Below, piece by piece: positions 23,305 through 36,710 of a DNA stretch of 64,000 nt (its first letter is position 1; each line of letters opens with the position of its first letter). Source of the stretch: Emergomyces orientalis. Taxonomy: Eukaryota; Ascomycota; Eurotiomycetes; Onygenales; Ajellomycetaceae. The notes under the pieces were generated by a model. It ran no database searches. It was not told the DNA's origin and saw only the letters and a list, made by a program, of their open reading frames with translations. The position numbers and the translations under genes are program-made. The stretch is from NCBI GenBank assembly GCA_002110485.1, contig MOWL01000089.1, positions 1,054,001-1,118,000 on the forward strand. Reading direction: 5' to 3'.

Positions 23305-25167
23305 ATGTCGTCGCCAGCGGCCGGTAATACCGATAATACCGATAATCCCGATGCTCCCAACAATCCCCCCGCTGCGACGCATGTGGGCATAGATGTAGAT
23401 GAGGACGACGGGGTATGGAATTCTGAATCCTCTCCCAAGCTCTCCATCCCGCTTAAAAAGCGACCAGCCGCACAGCGCTAAGTATTTCTTTGCATATCCA
23501 GTCCAATGATCTGGATTCCGCCTTTGGTGATACGTGAGCCAGACCCTCGCATTTCTCCCCCTTTGATGCGACTGTGCTAATTTGTCTCGGTTTTTACAGA
23601 AACAGCACCACCGCTTCTCTCACGTCGAGTATTTTGAAATACCAGGTATACACCCTCCTCCTGGCCGCAGGCAAAAGGAAATGAAATCGCATCGTCGTGT
23701 TTTCTTTTTAATGACATGACTTGGCTTTTTGTTATTCGGTAGTACGAAAATGGTCGCCGTTACCATGCTTATCGAGCAGGAAGTGAGACATCTTCTCTTT
23801 TTTTTTCTCCCCCGTCCTTCCTTTTGCTCGTCTACTTTCAAGAAAGATGGTATCTGACCTGGTTGTCTTTTATTATAATTTATTTACAGGTTACCTGATG
23901 CCGAACGACGAGCAAGCGAACGACCATCTCGATATCTGTCATCGCATGTTGACTCTGGCGATGGATAACAAACTGCATTTGGCCCCCATCGGCCCAAATC
24001 CTCAACGGATTCTGGATGTAGGAACAGGAACGGGCTTATGGGCCGTAGATATGGGTATGTGTCTTTCGATCTCGACAACACAGGCTCTCCTGCTGACTCG
24101 CACAATCACAGGCGATATGTATCCGTCAGCAGAGGTATTTTACGGCCCCGCCAGAGATCAATTGCTCTCCATCAGCTGAACTTAGTATTTAGGTTATTGG
24201 AAATGATCTCAGTCCGATACAGCCGTCAATGTAACTTGATTTTGCCCCCCGCCCCTCAGTTTTTTAATTGCATGTTTCTAACTCGTTTGTAGAGTTCCAC
24301 CAAACGTGAAATTCGAGATCGATGACATCGAGTCTGAGTGGTCGCATTCTACTCCATTCGACTTCATCCACTCGAGGTACATGGCAATGTCCATTCAAGA
24401 TTGGCCAAAATTGATCGGCCAGATGTACAAGTTGAGTAGCCTATTTTCAACCCTGCAAATTTGATGCGATGGGACTTTAATAGTGCTGACTATGCGGGAT
24501 ACTCAAGTAACGTGAAACCGGGCGGCTGGGTGGAACTGTACGACTGTGACCTGGAATACCGTTCATTTGACGGCTCCTTGACAAAGGAGCATGCGATCTA
24601 CAAGAATGAAGCACTGGTCATTTCGGGCACTATCAAGCATGGGCGAGAACCATGTCCAGGACCAAAACTGAAAGGCTGGTTAAAGGATGCAGGTTTCATC
24701 AATATCACGGAAAAAGTCGTCCCACTACCTCTGGGCACATGGCCCAAGGACCCTAAACTTGTACGCAATTTTTTTTTTTTTTTTTTAACTTACCCACCTG
24801 GCTTGAACGACTTGTTTACCCGATACCTGGGATGTTTTCGCTAACAGACATGTCCTTTTTACAGAAGGAAATGGGAGCCTGGAATCTTTTGCAATTCATG
24901 GAAGGAGTGGAGGGCTGGAGTATCGCTGCCCTGACTCGCTTTCACGGCTGGTCTCTGGAAGAAGCTCAGGTCGCGCTAGCTCATGTGCGCGCCGATGCGA
25001 AGAACAAGAGTATCCATCTCTATTTTGACCTGTGAGTGCCTCGTTCACGTTCATCCCACTACCTGCTGGGGGCGCGCTGCGCTCCTCACCTGAATCTGTT
25101 GAGCTAATAAATTTATTTCAACGCATGTAGGTATACTGTCTATGGCCAACGACCAAAGGAAGACTAA
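23305..25167 (+). CDS. LaeA-like SAM-dependent methyltransferase
   Basis: Belongs to the fungal class I methyltransferases related to LaeA/UmtA, some of which regulate secondary metabolism and others modify metabolites. Eleven exons join in frame to 348 residues: 23305-23412, 23502-23533, 23600-23645, 23743-23782, 23890-24054, 24112-24134, 24193-24230, 24293-24430, 24508-24760, 24865-25031 and 25131-25167. After a Pro/Asn/Asp-rich N-terminus come YENGRRYHAYRAGSYLMPND, the SAM-binding RILDVGTGTGLWAVDMGD (about 115-132), FDFIHSRYMAMSIQDWP, NVKPGGWVELYDCD and the C-terminal YTVYGQRPKED. Several exons are tiny (23-46 nt). The first donor (GTATGG) is weak. No biosynthetic backbone gene is nearby, so a regulatory role would be a guess. 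Confidence 0.9.
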
Positions 25168-26692
25168 TCTGGGTGAGCCCAAATATTTATCTATATATTT
25201 TCTTTTTGTTTTTTAAAACTGCCAAAGGCCACACACACACACATTCATCCAGTTTTTACGAATTCATGTCTCTAGTCAGAATGTCAAGCAGAACCCCGCG
25301 CTAGTCGTTCGCCTGTTCAAGCAAGAGGTTCCATATCTTTTATGTTTTTGTGGTATCTTCCTTTTTTTTGCTCCAGATACCTGACTTACGTCATGTGGTG
25401 CTATATTTATACATAACGGACGTCTTCTATATTTATTTTTTTTCGTTTGCATTCCCATTTTGCATTGAGCTGTGCTGTTTTGATCTGTCCTGTCCTTCTC
25501 TCTCATTTTTTTTGGTTTAAATTTTCTCCAGTTGGGCTAGTATAACTGAGCAAGCACATCTTCCTCCTCTCAATCACAGGCATGTTTGTACCTGGGTACA
25601 TTTTTTGCTTTTGGTTTGCTTCTACTGCACCATGTCTTATATATATATATATATATATAAATATATATAAATATAAATTGCATTTCATTTCATTTTTTTG
25701 CACATTCTGATAACACAGTGACCGTGTCACAAAAAAAAAACAATAGTAAATAAGAATCAGACAAAATAAAAAGTCACAGCTTATTTCACCATAATCATCT
25801 TTAAATCATCTTAAATCATCATCATAATCTGATTTACTGACTGACCCTCACTTTTTCCTTTTCATAACTCATTGTATTTCTAGGTATTTATGAACATTTC
25901 CCTGTCTCCCACAACACAGGCACAATCAATGGAAAAAACACATAGGGCCCTTCAGTTCTCACAAAGCTCAATATCATCCCACTTTCCAAAACCTATCCAC
26001 GCCTCCTCCAGATTCCATCTATCTATTTATCTAAGTATCCATAGCCTTCCCGCCCCCGCTTTCGCAAGGTTGAGAGAGTTTGGGGGGGTGGGGGAGAGGC
26101 AAGTACTCTCCACCCATCCATCCATTCATCTGCCTTGTCTTGTTTATCAATGAAAGCAAAAAAGCCGGAACTGATAAGGAGAGGAAAGCAAAAAGGGGAA
26201 TGGGAAAAGTCGTCGCAAAAATGAAATGCTTAGGAATACCAAAAAAAAAAAAAAAAAAAAAGGTTGCATTTGCTGTTCGAGCTGGATTTAGGATGCTGTC
26301 ATGTTTCGCGTCGTTTCCGGAAAGGGGCCGTCATGTTTGGTCTTTAGGGGTATAGATAGGTAATGTGAGGCGAGAGGGAAAGGAGAGGAGAGGAGAGGGG
26401 AGAGTTGATTTGGGGAAGAAGATGCTTCGGGAGTTAATGGTGGGTAAGGCATGTATGTATGGATGGAGATATGTAAAGTGTGCATGTTATGTTTGCATTT
26501 TCAAGCGGCCCAACTCCCCCCTTAAGGGTAACGATGAAACCGAAAACAGGAGTTGTGTGTAGGATTTAACGCGTGTGGGGGTACCAGTAATAATGTATAA
26601 TATATAGCTCTATGTACCTCTATAGGGAGTCTGTTCGTAAACCCATATTCAAATGTCCATTCCATTCCGCAGTCCGTTTCTTGTTTTTGTGT
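25168..26692. other. Gene-free intergenic region between converging genes
   Basis: Trailers of the methyltransferase and of LAP1 meet here. The sequence has (TA)n near 25636-25672 and A/T-rich tracts including A20 near 26240-26260. No reading frame looks like protein. Confidence 0.55.
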
Positions 26693-28012
26693 TTATATAT
26701 CCGCAAACGCAAGCTCATAAGCTAATCCAAGCGTCATCTTCGCATGTTGTAGCATATGGTTGAAGTCGAGTGAGTCGATCGTGTCCTGTGCTGTGTGGAT
26801 GCGTTGGCTGGAGTGTTCGAATTTAGACTCGATTACGAAGGCGGAGGGGTACCCGTATCGGCTGGCAGAGGCGTGGTCGGAGCAGGCGTAGCCGCACTCT
26901 GTAAGAACGAAGGGGATGTCGCAGTACTGTTATGTCGATGGAAAGGGGTGGGTTAGCTTATAGTTTGCGTATGTATATATATATATGTTTCTTGTTTTGT
27001 TTCGGCGTTAAAACTCACCCCACTCACGACCTTCTTGATAAACTCAGTTAACCCTTCATCGACAAAGTCCGTAATCACACCGACAGACTCCGGCTCGCCG
27101 GCATCCAAAGTTCCCTTTGAGTATCCAGTCATATCCTGCTGAAGCATGGATCTGATATCCCTGTTATCCTGCTTGTATTTGGAGAACACAGCCTGGGATC
27201 CCAGCAAGCCGCCCTCCTCTGCGGAATACCAGTGGAACTCAATCGTGTTTGTCGCGTTTCCCTGCGCGATGGCTTCCGACTGAAGCAGGACACGGAACGC
27301 CTCGAGGATAGTTACCGTCCCGCTGCCATCATCGTCGGCACCGGGAGCCGCCAGAATCGACGGCAGAAACATGTTGATGCTATCCTGATGCGCACCGACG
27401 ACGACGGTCTTATTGCTCTGCCCAGGAATGGTTGCGATGATACTAAACTGGCCCCAGGGGTGCTCAAATTTCGCAACCCTCGCGCCATGCTTGGTTGCCC
27501 GGGAATCATTGATGGTTTTCTGAACCTGCTCGAGCAACCAGGTGGCGGACTGTATGCCCGTCTTGGATTTATAGTATCTAGTGTGGAAGGAGGTGAATGT
27601 GGTTAAATGATTGAACATGTTATCCTTGGACAGCTGGGAGGCTAGCGGCTTAACCTCGACCGTTCGCTTAAGATCATTAGGGAAAGTCACCGTGGTTTTG
27701 GTGAAGGCTCTTGGGAGTATATTTTGCTCGACCTCTGTAGTGATGTCGAAGAACTTTCGGCCATCCTGTAGAGTGTATATACATATTAGCGAGGAGGGGG
27801 ATAAACATGGCGCAAAAACATACCCGTTTCAGCCCCCACTTCTCCTCCTCAGTCACCCATCGAGTGTCACCAGGAGCAAGCTCAACCAGAAACTTCCCAA
27901 GGTGTGCATCTACAATGGCGTCACCTAAGGGGATTTGATCGGGAACGGCCACCGCTGCCAAAGCGGTTGTTGAAGCCGCGACACCCAGGCTCAGCAAGCA
28001 GGGGAGCTTCAT
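26693..28012 (-). CDS. lap1: Secreted leucine aminopeptidase, M28 family
   Basis: A secreted two-zinc aminopeptidase that removes N-terminal residues, often Leu, during external protein digestion. Three exons (27824-28012, 27019-27765, 26693-26926) give 389 residues, the usual LAP1 length. The start MKLPCLLSLGVAASTTALAA is a signal peptide, followed by an inhibitory propeptide. The metal and catalytic residues are visible: GAHQDS (His-189), PGADDDGSG (Asp about 208), SAEEGG (Glu 246-247), QQDMTGY (Asp-274) and the last His in CSDHAS (about 330). N-glycosylation sequons are present (NDS, NKT, NAT). Three GATA-type sites (28110-28115, 28136-28141, 28279-28284) lie within 275 bp upstream, as expected for nitrogen control by AreA-like factors, though such short sites are frequent by chance. 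No break is seen. Confidence 0.94.
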
Positions 28013-31000
28013 CGTAGCGTAGGGCCCTTATTTCAGGCAGGCCGCTTGATGTAACGATGTAATCCCCGCAGATGATGGGATGAGTGGAGGGGTGTGTAAA
28101 ATGAACGGGAGATAACGGAATGAATTGACGATTAAAGATAGCGAGCAGTGCGTTTTCAGTGAGAGAATGTAGAGAGGATATATAGCTTTATACAACACAA
28201 ACAGGGGGATAGGAAGGGGGAAGAGGAGGAATCCAGTGGTAATGGGCGTTGTTGATATGGGTTGGAATCGGATGTGATTGATAATATGGGCTGATCGAAT
28301 GCTGACATGATCAGCCGAGGCCTATTGTCTAACCGGGACAGGGCAAGCGCTGCCAAGCATCCACAGCTGGGAAAAGCTCCCCCCGGATTCCGCGCCGGCC
28401 CGTTGTTGTTCCCGGAACCATTCCAGGGTTTAGTGTCGCCGCTCCAGTTAAAAGAGCTTAACTGTTTCCCGAGGGCGTGCTAGGGGCAGATTCCTTAGTC
28501 TTCCCTTTGGTCTCTGTTTGAACAGATGAGCGCCAGTTTGCACCTATTTCCCAAATGCTCAGTGGTTGTTCCAGTTCCACATCTCTGATGAATCAACAGG
28601 ACATAAAATAATACGTATAATTAATTTAACAAAGCCGTGCTTAGTAGTATCGGCTACGGGAGGACATTCAGAAAAAAACCAACTTAAGCAAATGCAAAAA
28701 GGTCCTTAACCTAAATTGCTCAGCTAGCCCCTTGATTGTAGTGAAAATCAAATTTCATGTTGGGAGAAGCCGGGTGCTGCGAGTCGGACTACTGTGCTGT
28801 GGTACTTTAGCAGTCTGTGTTGACTTTGCTGCCTTCCACATCTGTTAAGCATGTACGAACCACAGCTGATCCTAAGCTGGCTGTAATATGATCTTTTGCT
28901 CTGCTCTGCTCTGGTGAGTCCTCTGAACGTAGCCCGTATTGCACATGGCACTTCAGCCCCTATTTGAGAATGCATTTCTGTTTCGATAAGTCTCACGACG
29001 TTGGGATTCGTCGGTGGTCCTCATATTGTTTAAGATAAGGGAATAGAGGGGAAAAAAAGTACAAGCAGCCACAGATCCTGCATGAACCTGAAAGCCATTA
29101 GCATCTCAGCATGGGGCGGGAGTAGATACTGTACCTAGGCAGAGACGGGCGCAATATCACGTAGGAGGAGTATTGTCAAAAATTGTTCAAATATCATTAT
29201 TCCACTCGGGGGAATCCGTCTAGGAGCAACAAAAAAAGGAGGAAGGAGAAGAAAAGTCCTATTTCCGATGTCTGTATATACTGACACCTCCGGTATCAAA
29301 AGGCAGAGGCAGAAAGCAGCTGCCGCCATAAAGACCATGAGAAATGTAGAACATACACGCCCTCTAGGTGGGTACGTACATACCTACCTACCTAAGTAGA
29401 TATGTTTAGTACAGAATGAGAATCCATCCTCTAGTATTTCTCGCCCTAAGAGCAAGTAGATAAAATGTTGTTGGAGCTCCTTCATAATTCATGCTCAGAA
29501 GGCTATTCGTGATTGCTAAAAATCCCAAATAGAAAAGAGCGCCCTCTCCCTACCTACCTCCTAGATACTTAGGTAGGTTTAGTATTCAAGGCTCGCTCCT
29601 GGCTCAGTTTCCGTATCGGATAAACAAAACATTCGTTCGATGATGCCCAGTGCCTTCTAATAGCACGATAAACAAACCGGTATAGAGCTGAGCTCCCCCA
29701 TCTCAGATTTTCCTCTCCTCTTCCATCTCCGCTCATCTATTGTGATTTCAACATACTCTATCTCCATCGCCATGATTAGGGGTTAACTTGGCCATTTCGG
29801 GTGAGTTGATGCACATGTATGCACCATGCCTTCAAAATGTTTGTCAATCAATAGCTACCACATCTGAAGTTAGCTGAGCCATCTTCCTGCCGTCAGGACG
29901 ATCCCTGACGGCATCAACCCTAGTGCCCTCATCGGATAATGCGTGGGACCCGCCTATGTCCAAGGTGGGAAACATTGTAATTGGCCCCTACCCCTCCTCC
30001 TCACTCCTACCTAGACCATTTGCATGATGCTGATATCCTACTTACACGTAGAAAGCTAAACAAACGTCAAAAGGCACAGCGGATTGGTGAGGTTGAGAGT
30101 CAGAAAATTGAACCAAGGACTGTCCCTATCACTACACGCCCAAAAGATCCACGAAAGCACATGAAGTTTCGGGATCGAAAGGATGGGAAGGCCAATTGAA
30201 TGTTTCTGTTGGTCCATGCTCTTTCATCATTCTCTCAGGTACGAAAGATCCAAATTTTGTACTCAAATAGTTTCCCCAGTGAATGATGCGAACCTGTTAC
30301 GATCTGAGAACCTAAGTTCAACGAAGATACCAACATGTCTGACACCATGTGTTAGCATGCAGGGGGTTTGGTGTTTCTCAATTAAGTTGGAGATTCGCTT
30401 TCGCCTTGCTGGAAAGGGGCCTACAGAGAGGCTGACCTCTCTGTAGTTAATAGGTTTCGTACAGAATAACGTCACGAGACGTGCTTCAGATATAACGAAG
30501 CCGGCAGGGCAGTTGGCAGGAGTCGGGAAGTGAATATATATATTGGGAGGGGAGGAGGGGGGAGTCCTACTTACTATGGGTTTTGAGGGGGAGAAGGGGG
30601 AGTAATACTTACTATGGACTTTGAGGGTGGGAAGGAAAAAGGTGTTGGAAGAGATGGCGGAAGATTGCCTGTTTTATATGGAACTGTGATGAGTCATTAG
30701 TGACATAATAACTGGTTTTCTTTATTATATATTTTCATTCCAAGATCGTAAAGTTAGCTGTTTGCTGTTTAGAAAAGGGTAGTTCCTGCTGCATAAACTT
30801 CTTGGATTTAGAGTAGGAAAGATTATTTTAACTCTAAGTTTAAGTTTAGCCTGACCAACCTTGGCCCGCAATAGAAGAAAGTAATAACTTTACCAGCCCT
30901 AGAGAGGGTCAAGGGCAATACATATATATAGGGTGGTCGGTTTGTAGTTTTTTTCTTCCTATTCTCAAACACACGCCCTTGGGACGGATTGTTTGGTAGC

Positions 31001-31926
31001 TGTTGTCCACATAGCCAGATTAGGTGGAGCACGAACCACTGCGAAACGGAATGACAGCGCCTTTCCTCCATCTTGAAGCGCACACAAGCGCCTATAAAAT
31101 AGAAAAAGACGGAACTTTCCATGCTGGGTGGGTGAAGAGGCAGTTGAAGAACTCTCCGGCCCAGTGTAATTATTTGAGCCATGTTTAGACTTCGAAAATT
31201 TCGAGTCATAGCGATGCATGTTGGGATCGTTCTTGGCAACAGTCATCAAATTCGTGCACCTCCCCTGGACCAACCACGCTGCTGTTTAACGGCTAGTTAC
31301 CCCATTTAATTAGTCCGCGATGGGAAAATATCATGTTGACAATGGGCGTTTATGGAAGTAGTGATATCAGGCTGTGTGTACCTCGCTCCTTTCTTTGCAC
31401 TGATTGTTATGTGAAAGGAATTCCTCCACGCATGGATATTTGTGAATATTTATGAAGCGATGTGAGTAACCCTCTTCATTAGGGGGGGGGGGGGGGGGTA
31501 ACAGCGCATATTCAGCTAAGGCTGAGAGGACGGAGTTAGGAGTTAGATAGGATTGAACATGAAAGATGATGGAGGTGAGATAGAAGTGTGTGTAGTTGGC
31601 GGCTCTGTGAATGGTGGCTGCATTCGCTGGTATTGGTCTAGGCCTCGGATGCGGGATGACTCAGCCACATGACTCAACCCTCGGCTATGATTGGCCTGGA
31701 GTGAGGTTGTCATCTCGCAGCTGTTGAACTTCCTCCCAAGTCTCCTCGATCCCATCTCCCATTTAAAAGCAGGCTTCAGCAGCATTCCTGTGCCCGGGCC
31801 AGCTAATTCCAATCTTGAACCAAGGGGAAGTCTTGATACAACTCGGGGCGATTGTTTCCATTCTTTTTTGATCTGTTTGGTTGTTTGGTTGCTGTACCCA
31901 TATCTACTACTCTTGCGACACTCGCC
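28013..31926. other. Gene-poor region of about 3.9 kb
   Basis: No intact gene is visible. A stretch at about 29990-30198 reads in one plus frame as a polar, basic peptide (LNKRQKAQRIGEVESQKIEP and on to DPRKHMKFRDRKDGKAN). It has no ATG near its start and looks like a coding relic of unknown kind. TACC/GGTA-rich steps occur near 29370-29580. A local tandem duplication lies at 30556-30627 and a G17 run at 31482-31498. Confidence 0.45.
30556..30627 (+). repeat. Tandem duplication, period about 38 bp
   Basis: Two copies (30556-30589 and 30594-30627) share the pattern A, G-rich run, AGT, a variable step, ACTTACTATGG and TTTGAGGG. They differ at a few positions. The block is non-coding. Confidence 0.65.
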
Positions 31927-33622
31927 ATGGCTATCCATCCAACGCTCCATGCTGAAGGGGCTTTGACACCGCAGCAGGCCCAGGAGATTTCCGCCTGGAC
32001 CCAGCAAGCCGCCCAATCGATCCTCGGCGACGAGGGAGCTACTACCACCACCAGAGTGCCCGGAACTTCGGTGTCCCTAGCCATCCCCCTTGACGATGAG
32101 CACCATCCGGCCAGCAACTTACCGTTGCGCGTAAGGACGACTACCAATGGCGAGAGCAGCGTCCCTGTTGCATCTTCTGCCACCTATGATCACAGGGAAC
32201 CACTCCGCCGCGATAGTCTGAAAAGACGGGATGCTCTCCTTAAAGGTAAGGAGGGAAGCCGTCGTAGACAGCGCTGGGAAAACGGTATGTAGAGAGCCCG
32301 CCTACCTGCCGAGCCGCATGCATATCCACCAAAAAAAAAAAAAAAAAAAAAAAACCCACACACACGCTGTTGGGGCTCTGCGCCTATATAGCATGTAGCC
32401 GCTCCTGAGCCGCCACTGGCGTGAACCACCCATCCACCCATTTTAAAGTGTCATGAATAATTTAATATTTTTTTTCACTGCGTCTATTATATTATGGTTT
32501 TATGCACGTCTTGCACGTCAAAAGCCGAACCATGAAAAAATTAGTGGGGGCTGACAAAAACTTGTCCGCTCTTTTATGGGCTTTTCTTCCTATTTCCCAG
32601 ACCGCCTTCTTAATAATCCCTGGGTTCAACCGCCCTCTGCAATCGATTGGCAGGTCCAGCCCACCTACCAGCGCCGCACGGTTCCATATTACCTAGCTCC
32701 GCTCTGGGATTCCCACTTCGCCGCTAGGGAACAGGCTAAAAGTAGTAACGGTTCCCGCAAGAACAATAAAAAGGATGCTGGTTCAGATGTCCAGTCCCAG
32801 ATCCCCAGGGAGCTGCGGCTGAGATTGAAACATGCTAGGGCCGCCCGTGGGATGTTGCGCGATCTGGAGGAGGAGATTCGTCGGTTCGTTGAGAGGTATC
32901 ACGAAAAGCAGGCCGTGTCATTGAGGGATCAGGAGGGGCCAGAGCTGGATGGTACGCAGTCGATACTTTCTAATGAAGACAAGTGGGAGAAGCTGCAAGA
33001 CAAGGCGGAGACAGAAACTGAGACGGAGAAGGAGTTTGAATCTGACGATGACGAAATTGTGTTCGTGGGTAGAAGGCGCCAGATGCATGATGCGCCTGTA
33101 CGCCATACTAAGAATCATGATCGTCCGGAGAAGATAAATCATTCCAATATCGACGGCCTGGATCAGGAGAAAGATGGCGAGAAGATGGTTTTCGAAAGCC
33201 TTGAGGAGGATCGCGCTGCCGGATTCGGGTTTGTCCTACCTGATACTTCTTTACCTGAACCGCTATCCCCCAAAATGTTCACCATTTTTTTTCCCCTTTC
33301 GGTTTTTTTTGCTTTTATATTGAACTAACCAAACCCATCTAGCCGCTGGCTCGTCCACTCTCTCGCCTCCTACTACGGCCTGCGCACCTGGTCCGTTACC
33401 GTCGGCAATCCCGCCCGTCGCGAGGCGTACGTTGGCATCAATCATCCACCGCCATCTCACCAGAAACAACAGCAGCATCGTCGGGGCTCCCGAACTTCAA
33501 CGATGCCTGGCAACAATAACGTATCCATGGCTACGGCGGGGCGTTATGTTGCAACAGCATCAAGGGCCAAGCCGGATGGCATTCTGCCTCAGCCGTTGTG
33601 GGTGTCTGTTGGTGTTTGTTGA
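31927..33622 (+). CDS. R3H-domain protein with R3H-associated N-terminal domain
   Basis: R3H domains bind single-stranded nucleic acid; fungal proteins of this layout are not well studied. Three exons (31927-32284, 32601-33228, 33343-33622) join to 421 residues. The R3H-associated N-terminal domain is clear across the first splice: RRRQRWENG/DRLLNNPWVQPP, then DWQVQPTYQRRTVPYYLAPLW. A charged coiled-coil-like middle follows, with a Glu/Asp/Thr-rich stretch before DDEIVFVGRRR. The R3H domain spans the second intron: FESLEEDRAAGFG then RWLVHSLASYYGLRTWSVTV and GNPARREAYVGI. The tail is Gln/His/Arg-rich. Intron 1 (316 nt) is long for this window and contains an A24 run; intron 2 has a weak GTTTGT donor. 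Family assignment is confident. Confidence 0.88.
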
Positions 33623-34553
33623 TTTGGTTTGAGTTGTGAGATTGGCTTATTTTGCAACGGGAGAGAGCTATTTTTTTTGTAGATTGATGAATTGTGGTTG
33701 TTGTGCGGGAGGCTATGCTGTGTGTGTTTTCATTTTCGTCTAGAGAGAAGGTTTTCTTTTTTTCGTATTTATTTCAAATTTTATTACAATTTACATTCAG
33801 GAGGAGGAGGAGGATTATAGCTACAGTTTCGGTTTTTACCCTTCCAACTTTTTATGGACTGTACAGTATACAACTGGGTAACCTGATGCTTTTTCTTCTT
33901 TTAGATTCACTGAGGAAAGTTTGTTGTATTCAAGGTGTTGCAAATTTTGTTTTTTTTGTTTTCTTGGATACATCTATATACGTACATACATATCTGTTTT
34001 TTATATTTTTCCAATATATTTTGTGGGTTGTGTTTTCTTCTCTCGTTTAGGCGCTCTTTTCAAGAATGGTGTTGTTGCATAAATATCATTTTTCCATGCG
34101 GGATGAGGAAAGGATCTGAATGTGCTGGACATTTGCCAGCTTTCTATTCATTTTTCTTCTCTTTTCTTTTCTTTGCTTTTATTTACTTATTTTTGCTTTT
34201 TTGCCTTTTTTCATTTTTTCGATTAAAATTACTGATCGGAACAGCATGTCTACAGCAGGGTCAGTCAGACGCGTCAATTTAAAAATTTCCGAAGCACAAT
34301 TGCATTTGTTAATGGTTTTCTATGGGTGTCAGTTTGGCTATCAGACATCAGCCAGCAGAAATATTTCCACACAGTTGAGGTCAGTATGCAGAGTAGCGCC
34401 TGCACGCAAGTCTCAAGCTGCCTTCACGCCTCACATACTTTTTTTCGCCCCCTCAGCACAAAACGCATCCAAGACGAAATACCAAAGCAACAAAACCAAA
34501 GGAAGGAGCAGAATAATATTTTTTTTATTAAAAAAAAAAGACAAAATCCCCCA
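33623..34553. other. T-rich region between converging genes
   Basis: Very T-rich plus strand, likely the trailer of the R3H gene, meeting the 3' side of the UstYa-family gene. Frames are Phe/Ser/Leu strings. No gene is supported. Confidence 0.55.
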
Positions 34554-35856
34554 TCACGGATCCCCCGTACTCCAATTAAAAAGCTCCCCATTAACCCCAA
34601 CATTCACCCGATGCTTCTCCGCCCACTCATATATCGCTTCGGGATCATGACACCGTGTATCCACGTCCCAGAACGCGAATGAGTTGCGCGCCTTCTCGAC
34701 GTTGCTCATCGATAGGTACCGTGGTGTGTACTGCTCGTGACCACTCTCGTCGATGTAGGTGTAGCTGCGGTTCCACCAGTAGACCATCGATACGTCACCC
34801 GCGCATATTATGGATTGGCGGAGGAGGTCGAAGCAGTGGTCTGTCGGGTGTTTTGGGGTTTTTTTAATTATTAATTAATTTAGTTCTTGTTGAATTACGA
34901 AAGGTAAGGTAAGGGGGAAGCAGGGAGACTGGGTTGGTGAGTGTTTTTGCCGTTATTTAATTCATTTAAAACTTCTTTTAACTACTCACTTTTGTGGAAA
35001 TCTATATCCTCCTTCGTCTCGTCCGGGAAGAATCTAACCGCGTAGAAAGTTCTACGGATCCGGTTTAGGCAGTGGAGTTGATGGAACATGCCGACGCCAT
35101 AGATGTATTGGCCCGGCTCGATAAATGATTCTATCGATCGGTGAAGCCGGTTGGCTATGGATTTGGGTAGCTGGACGACGCCGTCTGTTGCTATTTGTTT
35201 TATATTGGAAGTGAGGATTTTTTGCTTTTAGTTGTTTTGATTTTTGCCCTTGTTGAATTTGCTGCTATATAGCTGCGGAGGAAAAGGAAAGAAAGGAACT
35301 TAAAAAAGGGAGAGACTTACATCCCAACGCCTTGTTCCATGCCGCTTCGACTTCGTCGGATGTTTCGGACTGGAATAGCTTCGAGGGGGCTAGGCGTCTG
35401 TTTACATATCGGACGTAACCATCTTCTCGTACGGGGGCTGTTTAGAGGGACAAGAACCGGAGGAAAAGGAGAATGTCAGTTTTTCATGTTCCAAAAAAAT
35501 ACCGGCAACAAAAGAAGAAGCCGAGGAGGAGCAGGAAATAACAACTGCGTATACATACAGTACGGCGGAGCAGGCAATTCAGCACCAGAAACACATTTCT
35601 GCTTCATTTTCACCGACGAGACTCCCCAGAATGAAACCAGGACGATCAGGAGGATTATGTTGAGCACAGTTAGAGCCTTGACTGAGGTTTCCCAGGCGTA
35701 TATGCGCTTGTTTTCCCGAGATATTTTGCATTTTTCTCCTTCATGATTATGATCATGAAGCAAATACTCCTCTTCCACAATATCGCAACCATTGCGGAGC
35801 TGGCTGACTTCTTCTAATCCCCTCTTTGCTAGAGAAGTAGTGTGTTCATGTGCCAT
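34554..35856 (-). CDS. UstYa-family (DUF3328) oxidase-like membrane protein
   Basis: UstYa-family proteins catalyse oxidative cyclisation or related steps in fungal peptides such as ustiloxin and cyclochlorotine, and occur also in other secondary-metabolism loci. Four exons (35559-35856, 35321-35437, 34990-35190, 34554-34840) join to 300 residues. A cytosolic N-terminus of about 60 residues is followed by one membrane helix (about 61-83, ALTVLNIILLIVLVSFWGV) and a lumenal domain. Both family hallmarks are intact: HQLHC at 175-179 and HKNHC at 204-208, the second built across an intron. CDVDTRCHDPEAI-like WDVDTRCHDPEAIYEW near the end is also typical. It is head-to-head with the small secreted-protein gene at 36711, 854 bp apart. 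Substrate is unknown. Confidence 0.9.
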
Positions 35857-36710
35857 CGTTGCAGGAAAGTTTCTGTGATGGGGGAGTTTTTCCTTCTTTC
35901 TTCACCTTAATTTTGTAGGCCATTTTTTTCCTTTGGCTCATTTTCATGATTTACTTACGTTGGCCACATGTCCGGCATGTGGGTGTCATGGTTCCGTCAA
36001 CCAGCGTTATGCAGCGAAATGTCGGTGGCCCGTATGTTACTCAGAAGTTGAGAAATACAGGCCTGGATATACGGCAACCCGTTTCGGTATTGCCGTGACG
36101 TGGCAAATTAAGGGGATGTTATAATAGCCGGATTATTGCCCATGCATTGGATATGCATCTTGATCTTATCTCTGTCTTTCATTTTCTCCGACAGTGAAGA
36201 ATGGCGTCGACATCAATAACGTCCCATAACAAATCCAACCAGATATCGACACCGAATTTTGGTTTATTGGATTGGCTGAATTATTTTCGGTAATTGCACA
36301 AGAGATCTAGGCTGGTTTCAAAGGAAAGGGGGTACACGCTGAACTTGAGCAACCCTCCACCCCTCATGTATAGACCTCATGTAGGAACAGTTGAGGAGCA
36401 TGTTGAACAAACATTACCTATTTGCCTACACTGATCATTAACTGTGATACAGTACTGGAAGAAGCTCTCGTTTCATTCATTATTTATACCCCCTTCGGTT
36501 CCCCGAGTATTGCTATGTAACCAACGGGCAATGTTTCTTAGCCGCTCGGTTGGATGGATCTCCTCTAATATTCTACCTACACTCGAAAGCAGCCGTTAAT
36601 ACTATAGAAACCCATTGTATTAAAACGCATATTTTATCCCTGTCTTACCCTCACCTCACTACTTTGTTTTTCGTTCCTCCACCTGGGTCCCACTCTTTTT
36701 GGAAAAAACG
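35857..36710. promoter_or_regulatory. Shared upstream region of ustYa-like and small secreted-protein genes
   Basis: The two start codons face away from each other across 854 bp, so regulatory sites could be shared. I see no gene and no clear palindromic Zn2Cys6 site. A run of short AT-rich and mixed sequence is all that can be described. Confidence 0.45.

Noticed and set aside
23305..28012. Secondary-metabolite cluster around the LaeA-like methyltransferase
   Set aside because: No polyketide synthase, peptide synthetase, terpene cyclase or transporter is nearby; the neighbour is a secreted peptidase.
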